A stretch of 64,000 bases of DNA from JBNKFV01 sp050289485 (GCA_050289485.1 JBNKFV010000015.1:372001-436000), one strand, 5' to 3'. Counted from the stretch's first letter, positions 1 through 8,887 are shown. Program-made: numbers and translations. Notes: a model not told the origin generated them from the letters alone.

Positions 1-952
1 GGCGCGTAATATAAAGGGCCGTGAAAACATTATTACGTTTACCAATGGTTTTCACGGTGTGAGCTTGGGAGCTTTGGCAGCTACCGGTAACTCCCATCAC
101 CGTGGTGCAGCGGGTGTAAGCATGGCAGGGGTTACCCGTATGCCATACGACGGTTATCTGGGTGATGAAGTAGATACTACCTATTACTTGGATAAAGTAC
201 TGGGTGATTCCAGCAGTGGTGTTGATAAGCCTGCAGCCGTTATTGTTGAGACCGTACAGGGTGAGGGTGGTATTAACGCGGCTAGTTTTGAGTGGTTACG
301 CAACTTGCAAGACGTTTGTCGACGTAACGATGTGCTGTTGATTGTTGATGATATTCAGGCCGGTTGTGGCCGTACGGGTACATTCTTCAGCTTTGAAGAA
401 GCCGGTATTGACCCTGATATCGTGACAATGTCGAAGTCTTTAAGTGGTTACGGCCTGCCATTTGCGGTAGTGCTTATTCGCCCAGAGCTAGACCGTTGGA
501 AGCCGGGTGAGCACAACGGTACCTTCCGTGGTAACAATCTGGCGTTTGTCACCGCAAAAGCCGCGATTGAACACTATTGGAGCACCGATATATTCGCGCA
601 GGAAGTAAAAACAAAAGGTGATTATGTTGCCCAACGGCTTGAGGCTATTGTAGAAAAATATGGTAATGGCCAGTTCACCACCCGTGGTCGTGGTATGTTC
701 CGTGGTATTAACTGCGTAAATGGTGAAATTGCCGAGAAAATTACGCGCAGAGCTTTCAAAAAAGGGTTGGTCATTGAAACTAGTGGTGCCGAGGATCAGG
801 TGATAAAGTTTCTGTGTCCATTGATCATTACACAGGCGAACTTGACTCGTGGTATCGATATTCTGGAAGAGTGTATCCGTGAAGTGTGTGCCGCTGAAGA
901 CGATATTCCAGAAACCAATGATTACTTCGATGATGTGAAAATGACCGGCTAA
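1..952 (+). CDS. ectB: Diaminobutyrate--2-oxoglutarate aminotransferase EctB (5' truncated)
   Basis: PLP-dependent class III aminotransferase that converts aspartate semialdehyde to L-2,4-diaminobutyrate, the first committed step of ectoine synthesis in the cytoplasm. The reading frame is open from base 2, so the gene begins outside the window; an internal ATG at 59 is not the start, because residues before it (FTNGFHGVSLGALAATGN) belong to the conserved family core. Visible motifs are the cofactor-binding IVDDIQAGCGRTG and the Schiff-base lysine in TMSKSLSGYG. The C-terminus ends normally at TAA. ectC follows 83 bp downstream on the same strand, so this is the middle of an ectABC-ask operon; ectA would lie just upstream of the window. 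Confidence 0.95.
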   Translation, partial: ARNIKGRENIITFTNGFHGVSLGALAATGNSHHRGAAGVSMAGVTRMPYDGYLGDEVDTTYYLDKVLGDSSSGVDKPAAVIVETVQGEGGINAASFEWLRNLQDVCRRNDVLLIVDDIQAGCGRTGTFFSFEEAGIDPDIVTMSKSLSGYGLPFAVVLIRPELDRWKPGEHNGTFRGNNLAFVTAKAAIEHYWSTDIFAQEVKTKGDYVAQRLEAIVEKYGNGQFTTRGRGMFRGINCVNGEIAEKITRRAFKKGLVIETSGAEDQVIKFLCPLIITQANLTRGIDILEECIREVCAAEDDIPETNDYFDDVKMTG

Positions 953-972
953 TGGCCATTATTATTGATAAA

Positions 973-994
973 AGCTGCAGGCTTGCCTGCAGCT
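973..994 (+). repeat. Intercistronic hairpin between ectB and ectC
   Basis: Perfect inverted repeat: AGCTGCAGGC at 973-982 pairs with GCCTGCAGCT at 985-994 around a two-base centre. No T-run follows, so it does not look like an intrinsic terminator. It could stabilise or mark processing of the ectB 3' end and set the ratio of EctB to EctC; that role is inferred. Confidence 0.6.
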
Positions 995-1035
995 ATTGGT
1001 ATACTTGTTAAATATTTTGGTAGTGAGATAGAAAC

Positions 1036-1434
1036 GTGATTTACAGAACTTTAGAACAAGCTGAAAAAGAAGGCCGCAAAATTGTATCGCCAGACGGCAA
1101 CTGGGATAGTACTCGGTTGTTGTTGAAAAATGACAACATGGGCTTCTCTTTTCATATTACGACCATTTTTGCAGGTAAGGATTTTCACCTGCATTACAAA
1201 AATCATTTGGAGTCCGTGTACTGCATTTCTGGTGAAGGCGAAGTAGAGACGCTGGCAGATGGAAAACGTTATCCTATCAAACCAGGTGCCATCTACATTC
1301 TCGACAAACACGATTCGCATATGCTGCGTGCTACCAAAGAGATGAAGTTAGCGTGCGTATTTAATCCACCACTTAATGGTAAAGAAGTGCACGAGCCTGA
1401 TGGATCTTATGCGCTGGAAGCCGAGTCACTGTAA
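1036..1434 (+). CDS. ectC: L-ectoine synthase EctC
   Basis: Cupin-fold cyclase that closes N-gamma-acetyl-diaminobutyrate into the compatible solute ectoine. The 132-residue length is normal for the family. The start is GTG at 1036, giving MIYRTLEQAEKEGRK, which matches the usual EctC N-terminus. The metal-binding cupin residues lie in the stretch HLHYKNHLESVYCISGEGEVE and near DKHDSHMLRA. It is third in the operon after ectB and before the dedicated aspartate kinase. No ectD (ectoine hydroxylase) follows, so hydroxyectoine production is not supported by this locus. Confidence 0.96.
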   Translation: MIYRTLEQAEKEGRKIVSPDGNWDSTRLLLKNDNMGFSFHITTIFAGKDFHLHYKNHLESVYCISGEGEVETLADGKRYPIKPGAIYILDKHDSHMLRATKEMKLACVFNPPLNGKEVHEPDGSYALEAESL

Positions 1435-1511
1435 TAGATAACCCATTGGCCATAATGGCGTCTCGGTGTTTATTTTTATAGTGATTAACTAGAAAGGAGG
1501 CTTATTTAGCC

Positions 1512-2948
1512 ATGCATACCGTAGAAAAAATCGGTGGCACATCCATGTCAGACTACAAGTCTGTACGGGATAACATTATTTTTCGTCCACATCACGGCAG
1601 CGATTGGTATCACCGCATTTTTGTGGTCTCGGCGTACAGTGGTATTACCAACCAGCTACTGGAACACAAAAAAACGGGTCAGCCCGGTGTTTATGGGTTG
1701 TTTGCCAGCAGCATGGACGACCGCAGCTGGCGTGAAGCATTGGATGCGGTGAAAACAGAAATGCTAGGTATTAACCGGGACTTGTTCGTTGAAGGTAAAG
1801 ATTTGGCCGATGCCAATGAATTTATCGAGAAACGTTTACAAGATACAGAAGAGTGCCTTGCCAATCTTGATCACCTGTGCGGACACGGGCATTTTGAACT
1901 GGGTGCTCACTTGGCAACGGTGCGTGAAATGCTCGCAAGCTTAGGCGAGGCACACAGTGCCTGGAATACGGCCCGGTTGCTGAAGCGTGATGGCGTTAAT
2001 GCCGTGTTTACCGACCTTACCGGTTGGCAAGCTACCAAGCATATGTCGCTTGATGAGCGTATCAAAGAAGCCTTTAGTGAGATTGATCTCACCATCAGTC
2101 TGCCAATCGTTACCGGCTATGCACATAGTGAAGAAGGCTTAATGTCGTCGTTTGATCGCGGTTACAGCGAAATGACATTTAGTCGCATTGCCGTATTAAC
2201 TGGGGCCAAAGAGGCCATTATTCATAAAGAGTTCCACCTCAGCAGTGCCGATCCTCGTTTGGTGGGTGAGGATGCTGCTGTACCTATTGGTCGAACCAAC
2301 TATGATGTTGCTGACCAGTTGGCTAACTTGGGAATGGAAGCTATCCACCCGAAAGCAGCCAAAGGGCTGCGCCAGAACAATATTGCGTTGCGGGTTAAGA
2401 ACACGTTTGAGCCGGAGCACGCAGGTACGTTGATCACGGGTGACTATGTCAGTGAGGAACCTTGCGTAGAGATCATTGCCGGTTGTAAAGGTGTGTACGC
2501 GCTGGAGCTGTTTGACCAGGATATGGCAGGCAATTTTACCATTTATGATGAGCAAATCGTAAAAACTATTCGCCGCTTTAAAGGCCATGTACTGTCAAAA
2601 GACATTAACGCCAACACGATTACCCACTATTTGGCGACTAACTTGAAAACGGTTAGGCGCGTGCGTGCGGCGTTGGAAGAGCAGTTTCCCGAGGCTGAGT
2701 TTAATCAGCGCAAGGTGGCGATTGTATCGGCTATTGGTAGTGACATGCAGATCCCTGGCATCCTTGCCAAAACGGTTCAGGCAGTGGCCCGTTGCGATGT
2801 GAGTGTTCTGGCTATTCATCAGGCTATGCGCCAGGTAGACATGCAATTTGTGGTTGATGAAGAAGACTACGAAAAGACTGTAAAAAGTCTGCATGAGGCG
2901 TTGGTAGAAATTCATGATCACGGAAGGGCGATATGTCTGGCATCTTAA
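1512..2948 (+). CDS. ask: Ectoine-cluster aspartate kinase (Ask_Ect)
   Basis: Aspartate kinase that feeds aspartyl phosphate into ectoine synthesis. It begins MHTVEKIGGTSMSDY, the KxGGTS kinase signature, preceded by an AAGGAGG ribosome site at 1494-1500. Residues up to about 330 form the amino acid kinase domain, and the C-terminal about 130 residues resemble paired ACT domains (QRKVAIVSAIGSDMQIPGIL). The 478-residue length and the position behind ectC identify the ectoine-specific isoform, which in studied species escapes lysine/threonine feedback. Its 3' end overlaps the next gene by 16 bp, suggesting coupled translation. Confidence 0.92.
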   Translation: MHTVEKIGGTSMSDYKSVRDNIIFRPHHGSDWYHRIFVVSAYSGITNQLLEHKKTGQPGVYGLFASSMDDRSWREALDAVKTEMLGINRDLFVEGKDLADANEFIEKRLQDTEECLANLDHLCGHGHFELGAHLATVREMLASLGEAHSAWNTARLLKRDGVNAVFTDLTGWQATKHMSLDERIKEAFSEIDLTISLPIVTGYAHSEEGLMSSFDRGYSEMTFSRIAVLTGAKEAIIHKEFHLSSADPRLVGEDAAVPIGRTNYDVADQLANLGMEAIHPKAAKGLRQNNIALRVKNTFEPEHAGTLITGDYVSEEPCVEIIAGCKGVYALELFDQDMAGNFTIYDEQIVKTIRRFKGHVLSKDINANTITHYLATNLKTVRRVRAALEEQFPEAEFNQRKVAIVSAIGSDMQIPGILAKTVQAVARCDVSVLAIHQAMRQVDMQFVVDEEDYEKTVKSLHEALVEIHDHGRAICLAS

Positions 2949-3910
2949 ACAGATTTAAATCACTGTCTGGTGTTGTCGGCATCATATTACTAAACGGGCT
3001 GCTCAGCAGCCCGTTTGTCGTTGCGGCAGACGAAGAGGTACCTCATGCGTCTAGTAGCACAACGGAGCTGACCGCCGAGCAAGAGAACAGCATGCGCGAG
3101 CACGTTGATGGCCTTACCAAACCGTTATACACCCCGTTTATTGAGCGCTATGTGCTGGATGAGTTGAAACAGCTTCGAACCGACATGGCACAGCAGAAAA
3201 GTCAGATGATTCAACAGATTGTGGATCGTGAGCACAGTGCTATCGACCGTGCGGTTACGTACGCAACCGATACTGTCACTTACTTCTTTTACCTGATTGC
3301 CGCAGCGTCGTCGGTCATGGTATTGGTCGGTTGGACTTCGATTCGCGATATTAAAGATAGGGTGCATAAAGTAGCTGATGAAGAAATCTCTAAATTAGTG
3401 ACAGAGTACGAAAAACGGTTGAAAAATATCGAGCTGCAACTAAAAGAGAAAACCCAAGACATTGAAGAAAACCGTGAAGAAATTGAGCGCACCCAGGAAG
3501 TACAGTCGTTGTGGTTGCGTGCCGGGCAAGAGGCCAGCCCGGCCAGCAAAATAGTGGTTTATGACAAGATATTGGCACTGCGTGCCGATGATTGCGAAGC
3601 GTTAAGTTACAAGGCCGACGCCGTGCTTGAACTGGGTGAGCCGCAATGGGCGGTGAACTTGTGTTTGCAGGCATTAACGATTGATGCCAGGCATGGCCAT
3701 GCCTTCTATCAGTTGGCTTGTGCTTACACAGCGTTGAATCAACTGGATGAAGCTGTGCGTTACTTGCGTAAGGCATTGGCGAGAAAAGACAGCTTTCGGG
3801 AAGACATTATTGCCGACGTGGCACTACATCCATTGCACAACTATACACCCTTTAGAAAATTGATGGGCTTGGACATTGCCGACGAGGAGGCCAGCGAAGT
3901 GCCAGGGTAA
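2933..3910 (+). CDS. Membrane-anchored TPR protein of the ectoine operon
   Basis: Function not recognised. The 325-residue product has an N-terminal signal-like hydrophobic segment (about residues 11-31, ending VVAADEE), a second membrane segment at about 113-135 (YFFYLIAAASSVMVLVGW), a charged coiled coil at about 140-195 and two or three TPR-like helices at about 200-285 (ALSYKADAVLELGEPQWAVNLCLQAL and GHAFYQLACAYTALNQLDEAVRYLRKAL, each given here only to mark position). It starts inside the end of ask, 16 bp before the ask stop, so it is almost certainly co-transcribed and translationally coupled. A scaffold or stress-sensing role linked to osmoadaptation is inference only. Confidence 0.75.
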   Translation: MSGILNRFKSLSGVVGIILLNGLLSSPFVVAADEEVPHASSSTTELTAEQENSMREHVDGLTKPLYTPFIERYVLDELKQLRTDMAQQKSQMIQQIVDREHSAIDRAVTYATDTVTYFFYLIAAASSVMVLVGWTSIRDIKDRVHKVADEEISKLVTEYEKRLKNIELQLKEKTQDIEENREEIERTQEVQSLWLRAGQEASPASKIVVYDKILALRADDCEALSYKADAVLELGEPQWAVNLCLQALTIDARHGHAFYQLACAYTALNQLDEAVRYLRKALARKDSFREDIIADVALHPLHNYTPFRKLMGLDIADEEASEVPG

Positions 3911-3949
3911 AAGTTGGAGTAGCTAGCAGAGCAACGATTTGGAAATGAC

Positions 3950-3979
3950 GTAAAAGCCGGTGTTACCACCGGCTTTTAC
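3950..3979. terminator. Bidirectional terminator between ectoine operon and nhaD
   Basis: A perfect 13-bp stem (3950-3962 pairing with 3967-3979) with loop TTAC. Its AAAA/TTTT flanks make it usable from both strands, and it sits between two convergent genes. Confidence 0.85.
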
Positions 3980-3982
3980 GTA

Positions 3983-5230
3983 TTAGCCCCAGAGCAGCTT
4001 GCCCAGGCCCAATACCAGAAAATACCCCAGGGTATACACCATCAGCAAAATGAAGCTGTATTTGGCATAGCGTAAAAAGGTGAGGCCGTGTAGCTTGCTC
4101 ATGGCAACAACGCCGGCTGCAGAGCCAATAATCAACAGTGAACCCCCTACACCAACGGCGTACGTCAGTGCCAGCCACGATGGCAGATCCATCTCGATAT
4201 TAGCTTTCAGCAGGGCTGCGGTTAGGGGAACGTTATCAACGGTGGCTGACATCACGCCCATAATGTAGCTGGCAGCCACTGGCGGTAATACGTGGTACAA
4301 GCTCACCAAAAACTCGAGTAAATGCAGGTGTTCGAGCATGCCTACGAGCAAAAGGATACCGAGGAAGAACAGTAACGTATCAAATTCGATATAGCGAATG
4401 TATTCCATAATCGGGTCTTTGTCGTCGTCTTCGCCAAACAAGCGAGCCACCAGAAACATGATGGACAAACCAGTCAGGAAGCTCAGCATGGGTGGGATTT
4501 CGTACAGAATATTGCCGATGATGGTAAACAAGATGGTGCAGAGAAAGATAGCGGCAATGTAGTAATCTACCTGGCGGACTTCGCGCTGTTGTTTTTTAAT
4601 GCGTACTCGGCCAGACATCCCCACGCTGAGCAAGGCAGCCAGTGTCATCACCGCCACAAAGGAAGGCAGTGACAACCAGAATAAGTTTTCGATGGCGACC
4701 TTGTGTTCAAGAAAGATCATTAGTGTGGTTACGTCACCGGTAATTAGGGCAACGCCCCCCGAGTTCACGGCAAATACCACCAGTACGGCAAAACGAATCG
4801 TCTTATTGAACGGCAGCCCTAGTGAGGTAATTAACGCAATTGACACCAGTGTCGCGGTAATATTGTCTGCCAACGACGAGAAAGCAAAGCTGAACAGCCC
4901 GGTGAGAAACAGCAGTTTGCGCTCTGAAATCTCGGTTGGCATGGCCAGGTGCAGCAGGTTTTCGATCAGGCCTTTTTTGTTGAGGTAGGCCACAAACGTC
5001 ATGGCGGCCACCAGAAAGAGCCACAAACTGGATATATCCGTAATGTTGGTTTCGAGGCTGTGATGTACCTCGGCGCGAGTATGCTCGTCACCGGCAAATA
5101 CAAATAGTAATACCCATGACAGAGTGCCCAGCAGCAGGGTAATTTTGGCTTTGTTAATGTGTGTGACTTCCTCCAGCATAATCCCCAGTAGTGCTAGGAA
5201 TGCCAGACAAATAAGAACAATTTGCAGCAT
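3983..5230 (-). CDS. nhaD: Na+/H+ antiporter NhaD
   Basis: Inner-membrane sodium/proton antiporter of the NhaD (ion transporter superfamily) type, exporting Na+ at the expense of the proton gradient. The 415-residue product is almost wholly hydrophobic, with about 11-13 predicted membrane segments. The two family hallmark stretches carrying membrane-embedded acidic residues are present: SLADNITATLVSIAL and SATVDNVPLTAALL. It is convergent with the ectoine operon and divergent from the flagellar genes. Together with ectoine synthesis it forms a local salt-tolerance module. The minus-strand start ATG lies at 5228-5230. Confidence 0.9.
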   Translation of the reverse strand: MLQIVLICLAFLALLGIMLEEVTHINKAKITLLLGTLSWVLLFVFAGDEHTRAEVHHSLETNITDISSLWLFLVAAMTFVAYLNKKGLIENLLHLAMPTEISERKLLFLTGLFSFAFSSLADNITATLVSIALITSLGLPFNKTIRFAVLVVFAVNSGGVALITGDVTTLMIFLEHKVAIENLFWLSLPSFVAVMTLAALLSVGMSGRVRIKKQQREVRQVDYYIAAIFLCTILFTIIGNILYEIPPMLSFLTGLSIMFLVARLFGEDDDKDPIMEYIRYIEFDTLLFFLGILLLVGMLEHLHLLEFLVSLYHVLPPVAASYIMGVMSATVDNVPLTAALLKANIEMDLPSWLALTYAVGVGGSLLIIGSAAGVVAMSKLHGLTFLRYAKYSFILLMVYTLGYFLVLGLGKLLWG

Positions 5231-5395
5231 GACAGGTAGGTCTTCTAATAAATGGATAAGAAAGGGTTAATAAGTAGATGGGGCGCGATTGTAGTGAAAT
5301 TGCCGTGAGATTGGTATTGCCCATTGGCACAATACACTGTTGCAGGCGAATGGGATTGCTCCCTTGGGGGTAGTTGTAGCAGGATGTGCCACTTC

Positions 5396-5416
5396 TAGTC
5401 GCTGGTACAGCGACTA
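5396..5416. promoter_or_regulatory. Inverted repeat in the nhaD-fliL divergent gap
   Basis: TAGTCGCTG at 5396-5404 pairs perfectly with CAGCGACTA at 5408-5416 around GTA. It lies in the 285-bp gap between divergent nhaD and fliL, about 100 bp before fliL, so it may be an operator or a leader hairpin. No T-run follows. The rest of the gap (5231-5515) shows no gene; fliK, which precedes fliL in many relatives, is not here. Confidence 0.4.
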
Positions 5417-5515
5417 AACTATAGCAATGGGGGCAGAACTAGCGTTTTGCCGGGTTATCAATGGCATGGGTCTTGCTGGCCATGCCTATAGAGCAAATGC
5501 TGACGAGTTTTTGAC

Positions 5516-6043
5516 ATGGCAGATGAGGAAGACGTCGCCGAAGGTGAAGAAGGCGGCAAAAAAACGGGTAAGAAGAAAATCTTGTTATTGGCGTTGGTTG
5601 GCGTTTTGCTGATTGGCTTGTCGGTAGGGGGAACCTTACTGGCCATTTCCCTGTTGGGGCCAAAGCCCGAGGAAACGGAAGAGATGATGGTGGAAGATGA
5701 GGAGCCGATAGAGGAGGCTCTGTTACCGGCTATTTATTACCCCCTTAAGCCGCCCATTATCGTTAACTTCAATGCCCGCGGGCGGCAGCGTTACCTGCAG
5801 GCTGAGCTGACGTTGATGACCCGCGAAGAGGATGTGATTGCGGCCATTGAACTGCATATGCCGATGATTCGCAACGGCCTGGTGTTGTTATTTGGTGGGC
5901 AGAGTTACGAGCAGCTACAGACCGCGGAAGGTAAAGAAATTTTACGCCAAGAGGCGCTGGCCGAAATTCAGCGTCTGTTGGAGCAGGAGATCGGCAAGCC
6001 AGGGGTAGAGCAGGTATTGTTTACCAACTTTGTGATGCAGTAA
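5516..6043 (+). CDS. fliL: Flagellar basal body-associated protein FliL
   Basis: Single-pass inner-membrane protein that sits around the stator units and supports motor torque. The 175-residue product has an acidic and then lysine-rich cytoplasmic tail (residues 1-20), a membrane helix at about 22-46 and a periplasmic FliL domain (YYPLKPPIIVNFN through the C-terminal VLFTNFVMQ). It is the first gene of the fliLMNOPQR-flhB set. In many relatives fliK lies directly upstream; here the neighbour is nhaD on the other strand, so this is the visible operon start. Confidence 0.93.
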   Translation: MADEEDVAEGEEGGKKTGKKKILLLALVGVLLIGLSVGGTLLAISLLGPKPEETEEMMVEDEEPIEEALLPAIYYPLKPPIIVNFNARGRQRYLQAELTLMTREEDVIAAIELHMPMIRNGLVLLFGGQSYEQLQTAEGKEILRQEALAEIQRLLEQEIGKPGVEQVLFTNFVMQ

Positions 6044-6124
6044 TGACAGCCTTATTCTGCCACGCAGGTGGTGGTGGTTGTTTGGTGGTCGGTTGACGAA
6101 ATACATACGTAGCGAGCAAAAAAT

Positions 6125-7120
6125 ATGCAGGATCTGCTGTCACAAGACGAAATCGATGCCCTCTTGCATGGGGTCGATGACGGCGATATAGACACCGAGT
6201 CCGATGATGAACCGGGTGGGGTCAAGTCGTATGACCTCACTAGCCAGGATCGCATTGTGCGTGGGCGTATGCCCACGCTGGAAATGATTAACGAGCGTTT
6301 CGCTCGTTACACCCGCATCAGCATGTTTAACTTGCTACGCCGCACCGCCGACGTTTCGGTGGGGGGGATTCAGATTCAAAAATTTGGCGAATACGTGCAC
6401 ACGCTGTACGTGCCTACCAGTTTAAATATGGTGAAATTCCGGCCTTTACGGGGTACCGCGCTGGTGATTCTTGATGCCAAGCTGGTCTTCAAGCTGGTAG
6501 ACAACTTCTTCGGTGGCGATGGCCGCCACGCCAAGATCGAGGGCCGGGAGTTTACCCCTACCGAGCTGCGGGTGGTGCAAATGGTGCTTGAACAGGCCTT
6601 TGTGGATTTGGCCGAGGCCTGGAAAGCGGTGATGCCGATCGATTTTGATTACATCAATTCAGAAGTTAACCCCTCCATGGCCAATATCGTTAGCCCCAGT
6701 GAAGTGGTTGTGGTTAGCACGTTTCATGTTGAGCTTGATGGGGGTGGTGGCGAGCTGCATATCACCTTGCCGTACTCCATGATCGAGCCCATTCGTGAAA
6801 TGCTCGATGCGGGGTTACAAACCGATACCGACGAACGTGACGACCGCTGGGTGAAAGCACTGCGGCAAGACATCATGCAAGCCAGAGTCGATCTGGAGTG
6901 CGACATTGTGCGCCGGGATATCACGTTAAGGGATATTGTCGATTTAAAAGCCGGTGATGTGATTCCTATCGAAATGCCGGACTTTCATGTGGTCACGGCT
7001 AACGGCGTGCCCATGTTTAAAACCCAGCTTGGCCAACTGCAGGGTAATCTGGCCCTGAAAATACAAGACTTTGTACGTAACGACGAAGAAGGCGATGTCG
7101 TCGATGGAGGCAGTAAATGA
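6125..7120 (+). CDS. fliM: Flagellar motor switch protein FliM
   Basis: Middle component of the C-ring that receives phosphorylated CheY and switches rotation. The extreme N-terminus MQDLLSQDEIDALLHGV is the conserved CheY-binding peptide (LSQxEIDALL). The central CheC-like domain and the C-terminal SpoA domain follow, ending near the DFHVVTANGVPMFK segment. The 331-residue length is normal. The stop overlaps the fliN start by 4 bp (ATGA), indicating translational coupling of the two switch proteins. Confidence 0.96.
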   Translation: MQDLLSQDEIDALLHGVDDGDIDTESDDEPGGVKSYDLTSQDRIVRGRMPTLEMINERFARYTRISMFNLLRRTADVSVGGIQIQKFGEYVHTLYVPTSLNMVKFRPLRGTALVILDAKLVFKLVDNFFGGDGRHAKIEGREFTPTELRVVQMVLEQAFVDLAEAWKAVMPIDFDYINSEVNPSMANIVSPSEVVVVSTFHVELDGGGGELHITLPYSMIEPIREMLDAGLQTDTDERDDRWVKALRQDIMQARVDLECDIVRRDITLRDIVDLKAGDVIPIEMPDFHVVTANGVPMFKTQLGQLQGNLALKIQDFVRNDEEGDVVDGGSK

Positions 7121-7530
7121 GTGATAACGATAATGCAGATGGTGATGATCTGAACCAAGACGCCATGGCAGACGAATGGGCTGCGGCGATGGAGGAGCAG
7201 GAAACCGGTGAAGATGAAGCACAACCGGTAGCGCTGGATGAATTTCAAGATGTCGGCGTAGGTCAGTTGAGTAAAGATCTCGACGTCATTCTCGATATTC
7301 CGGTGAGCATCTCTATGGAAGTAGGGCGCACCTCGATCACTATTCGTAACCTGCTGCAGTTGAATCAGGGGTCGGTGATTGAGCTCGACCGGCTAGCGGG
7401 TGAGCCACTGGATGTATTGGTTAATGGCACCCTGATTGCCCATGGCGAAGTGGTGGTGGTGAACGAAAAATTCGGTATTCGCATGACCGACGTTATCAGT
7501 CCATCTGAGCGTATCAAAAAGCTCCGTTAA
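7117..7530 (+). CDS. fliN: Flagellar motor switch protein FliN
   Basis: C-ring component that pairs with FliM and helps dock the export ATPase complex. The 137-residue product has an acidic N-terminal tail rich in Asp, Glu and Ala (residues 1-45) and a C-terminal SpoA domain (LDVILDIPVSISMEVGRTSI onward to the end). It overlaps fliM by 4 bp and is followed 26 bp later by fliO, in the order standard for gammaproteobacterial polar flagella. Confidence 0.95.
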   Translation: MSDNDNADGDDLNQDAMADEWAAAMEEQETGEDEAQPVALDEFQDVGVGQLSKDLDVILDIPVSISMEVGRTSITIRNLLQLNQGSVIELDRLAGEPLDVLVNGTLIAHGEVVVVNEKFGIRMTDVISPSERIKKLR

Positions 7531-7556
7531 GTGTTCCTTTGTGCTCACGGTAAACA

Positions 7557-8060
7557 ATGAATATTAAATACCTACTGCAAGCGCTGCTGGCATTCGTCAG
7601 CAGCCTATGGCTTACCTGCTTCGCCGACACTGATGCTTCTGCCGCTACCCCGGCGACTGGTTCTGCCATTCAGGAGCAGGGCGCTGTATTGCAAATGTTT
7701 CTAGGCTTGTTTGCCGTATTGTTGTTAATTTTTGCATTGGCCTGGCTGGTGCGAAAAATGGGCCCTGGCGGTTTTATGGCCAGCCCGCATATCAAAATTT
7801 TAGCCAGTACCGCACTGGGCCCTCGCGAGCGATTGGTAATGGTCGAAGCGGGCAAGCAGCAACTTCTGTTGGGTGTGTCTCAAGGTGGTATCAACACACT
7901 GCATGTTTTTGAGCAGCCTGTGATTGATAGTACTGAGGCTGTTTCGTCGTCTGATTTTGCCAAAAAAATTGCCAGCCTTATGCAGCCCAAGAATGCACCA
8001 GCCTTCGGCGGTCAACCGCCTGCCGACCAATTGCCCACTAAGAAGGAACGCCAATCATGA
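7557..8060 (+). CDS. fliO: Flagellar biosynthetic protein FliO
   Basis: Small membrane protein that assists assembly of the FliP-FliQ-FliR export gate. It has an N-terminal signal-like segment (residues 1-27), a membrane helix at about 42-62 (MFLGLFAVLLLIFALAWLV) and a cytoplasmic domain with the family pattern LGPRERLVMVEAGKQQLLLGV. The 167-residue length fits the long FliO form. Its stop overlaps the fliP start (ATGA). Confidence 0.9.
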   Translation: MNIKYLLQALLAFVSSLWLTCFADTDASAATPATGSAIQEQGAVLQMFLGLFAVLLLIFALAWLVRKMGPGGFMASPHIKILASTALGPRERLVMVEAGKQQLLLGVSQGGINTLHVFEQPVIDSTEAVSSSDFAKKIASLMQPKNAPAFGGQPPADQLPTKKERQS

Positions 8061-8887
8061 AATCATGGTTGCGCTTTATTGGGTTACTGTTATTTTTGGC
8101 AGTGCCGTGCGTGCACAGTCAAACAGCGGCTGAAAATCCCCAGCAGCCGGCAGTGGTAGAAGCGCTGGAAAACGATGCGGATTTGTCGAGTCTGCCATTA
8201 AAAGGTATTCCAGGTTTACCGGCTCTCACTGTCACTACCAATCCAGACGGCTCGGAAGATTATACGGTAACGCTGCAAATTCTTGCGCTGATGACGGCGC
8301 TAACGTTTTTACCTGCACTGTTAATGATGATGACGTCCTTCACTCGCATCATCATTGTGTTTGCGATTCTGCGACAGGCACTGGGTTTGCAACAATCGCC
8401 GTCTAATCAGATTCTCATAGGTTTATCGTTATTTCTCACGATTTTTATTATGTCGCCGGTATTCGAGCAGGTAAATACAGATGCCTTGCAGCCCTATATC
8501 CAGGAAGAGATCACCTCTACTGAAGCCTTGCGTCGCACCGCCAAACCGTTTCATGAGTTTATGTTGGCGCAAACCCGTGAATCAGACATCGAACTGTTTA
8601 TGCGCATCGGCCGCATGGAACCGGTCAATGGTCCGGAAGACGTACCGTTTTCAGTATTGGTGCCGTCGTTTATTACCAGTGAGTTAAAAACTGCGTTTCA
8701 GATTGGGTTCATTATTTTTATTCCCTTTCTGGTGATCGATATCGTAGTGGCCAGTGTACTGATGGCCATGGGTATGATGATGCTGTCGCCATTGATTATT
8801 TCTTTGCCGTTTAAAATTATGTTGTTTGTACTCGTTGATGGGTGGGCATTGATTATTGGTACACTGGCGGCCAGTTTCGGAATTTAG
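8057..8887 (+). CDS. fliP: Flagellar type III export gate protein FliP
   Basis: Core pore-forming protein of the flagellar type III export gate in the inner membrane. The 276-residue product carries a cleavable signal peptide (about residues 1-21) as is typical of FliP, then the conserved helix TFLPALLMMMTSFTRIIIVF, the acidic/aromatic stretch KPFHEFMLAQTRESDIELF, and two C-terminal helices around IFIPFLVIDIVVASVLMAMG. It overlaps fliO by 4 bp and precedes fliQ by 43 bp. Confidence 0.96.
   Translation: MKSWLRFIGLLLFLAVPCVHSQTAAENPQQPAVVEALENDADLSSLPLKGIPGLPALTVTTNPDGSEDYTVTLQILALMTALTFLPALLMMMTSFTRIIIVFAILRQALGLQQSPSNQILIGLSLFLTIFIMSPVFEQVNTDALQPYIQEEITSTEALRRTAKPFHEFMLAQTRESDIELFMRIGRMEPVNGPEDVPFSVLVPSFITSELKTAFQIGFIIFIPFLVIDIVVASVLMAMGMMMLSPLIISLPFKIMLFVLVDGWALIIGTLAASFGI

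Noticed and set aside
2196..2588. Long antisense frames inside ask, flhA, cheA, gyrA and other genes
   Set aside because: They are out-of-frame shadows of strongly conserved proteins, with no independent start signals or families.
5365..5382. A GG-N10-GC pair resembling a sigma-54 promoter upstream of fliL
   Set aside because: The spacing fits but the flanking bases (GGGGGTAG...TAGCA) depart from TGGCAC/TTGCA; too weak to call.
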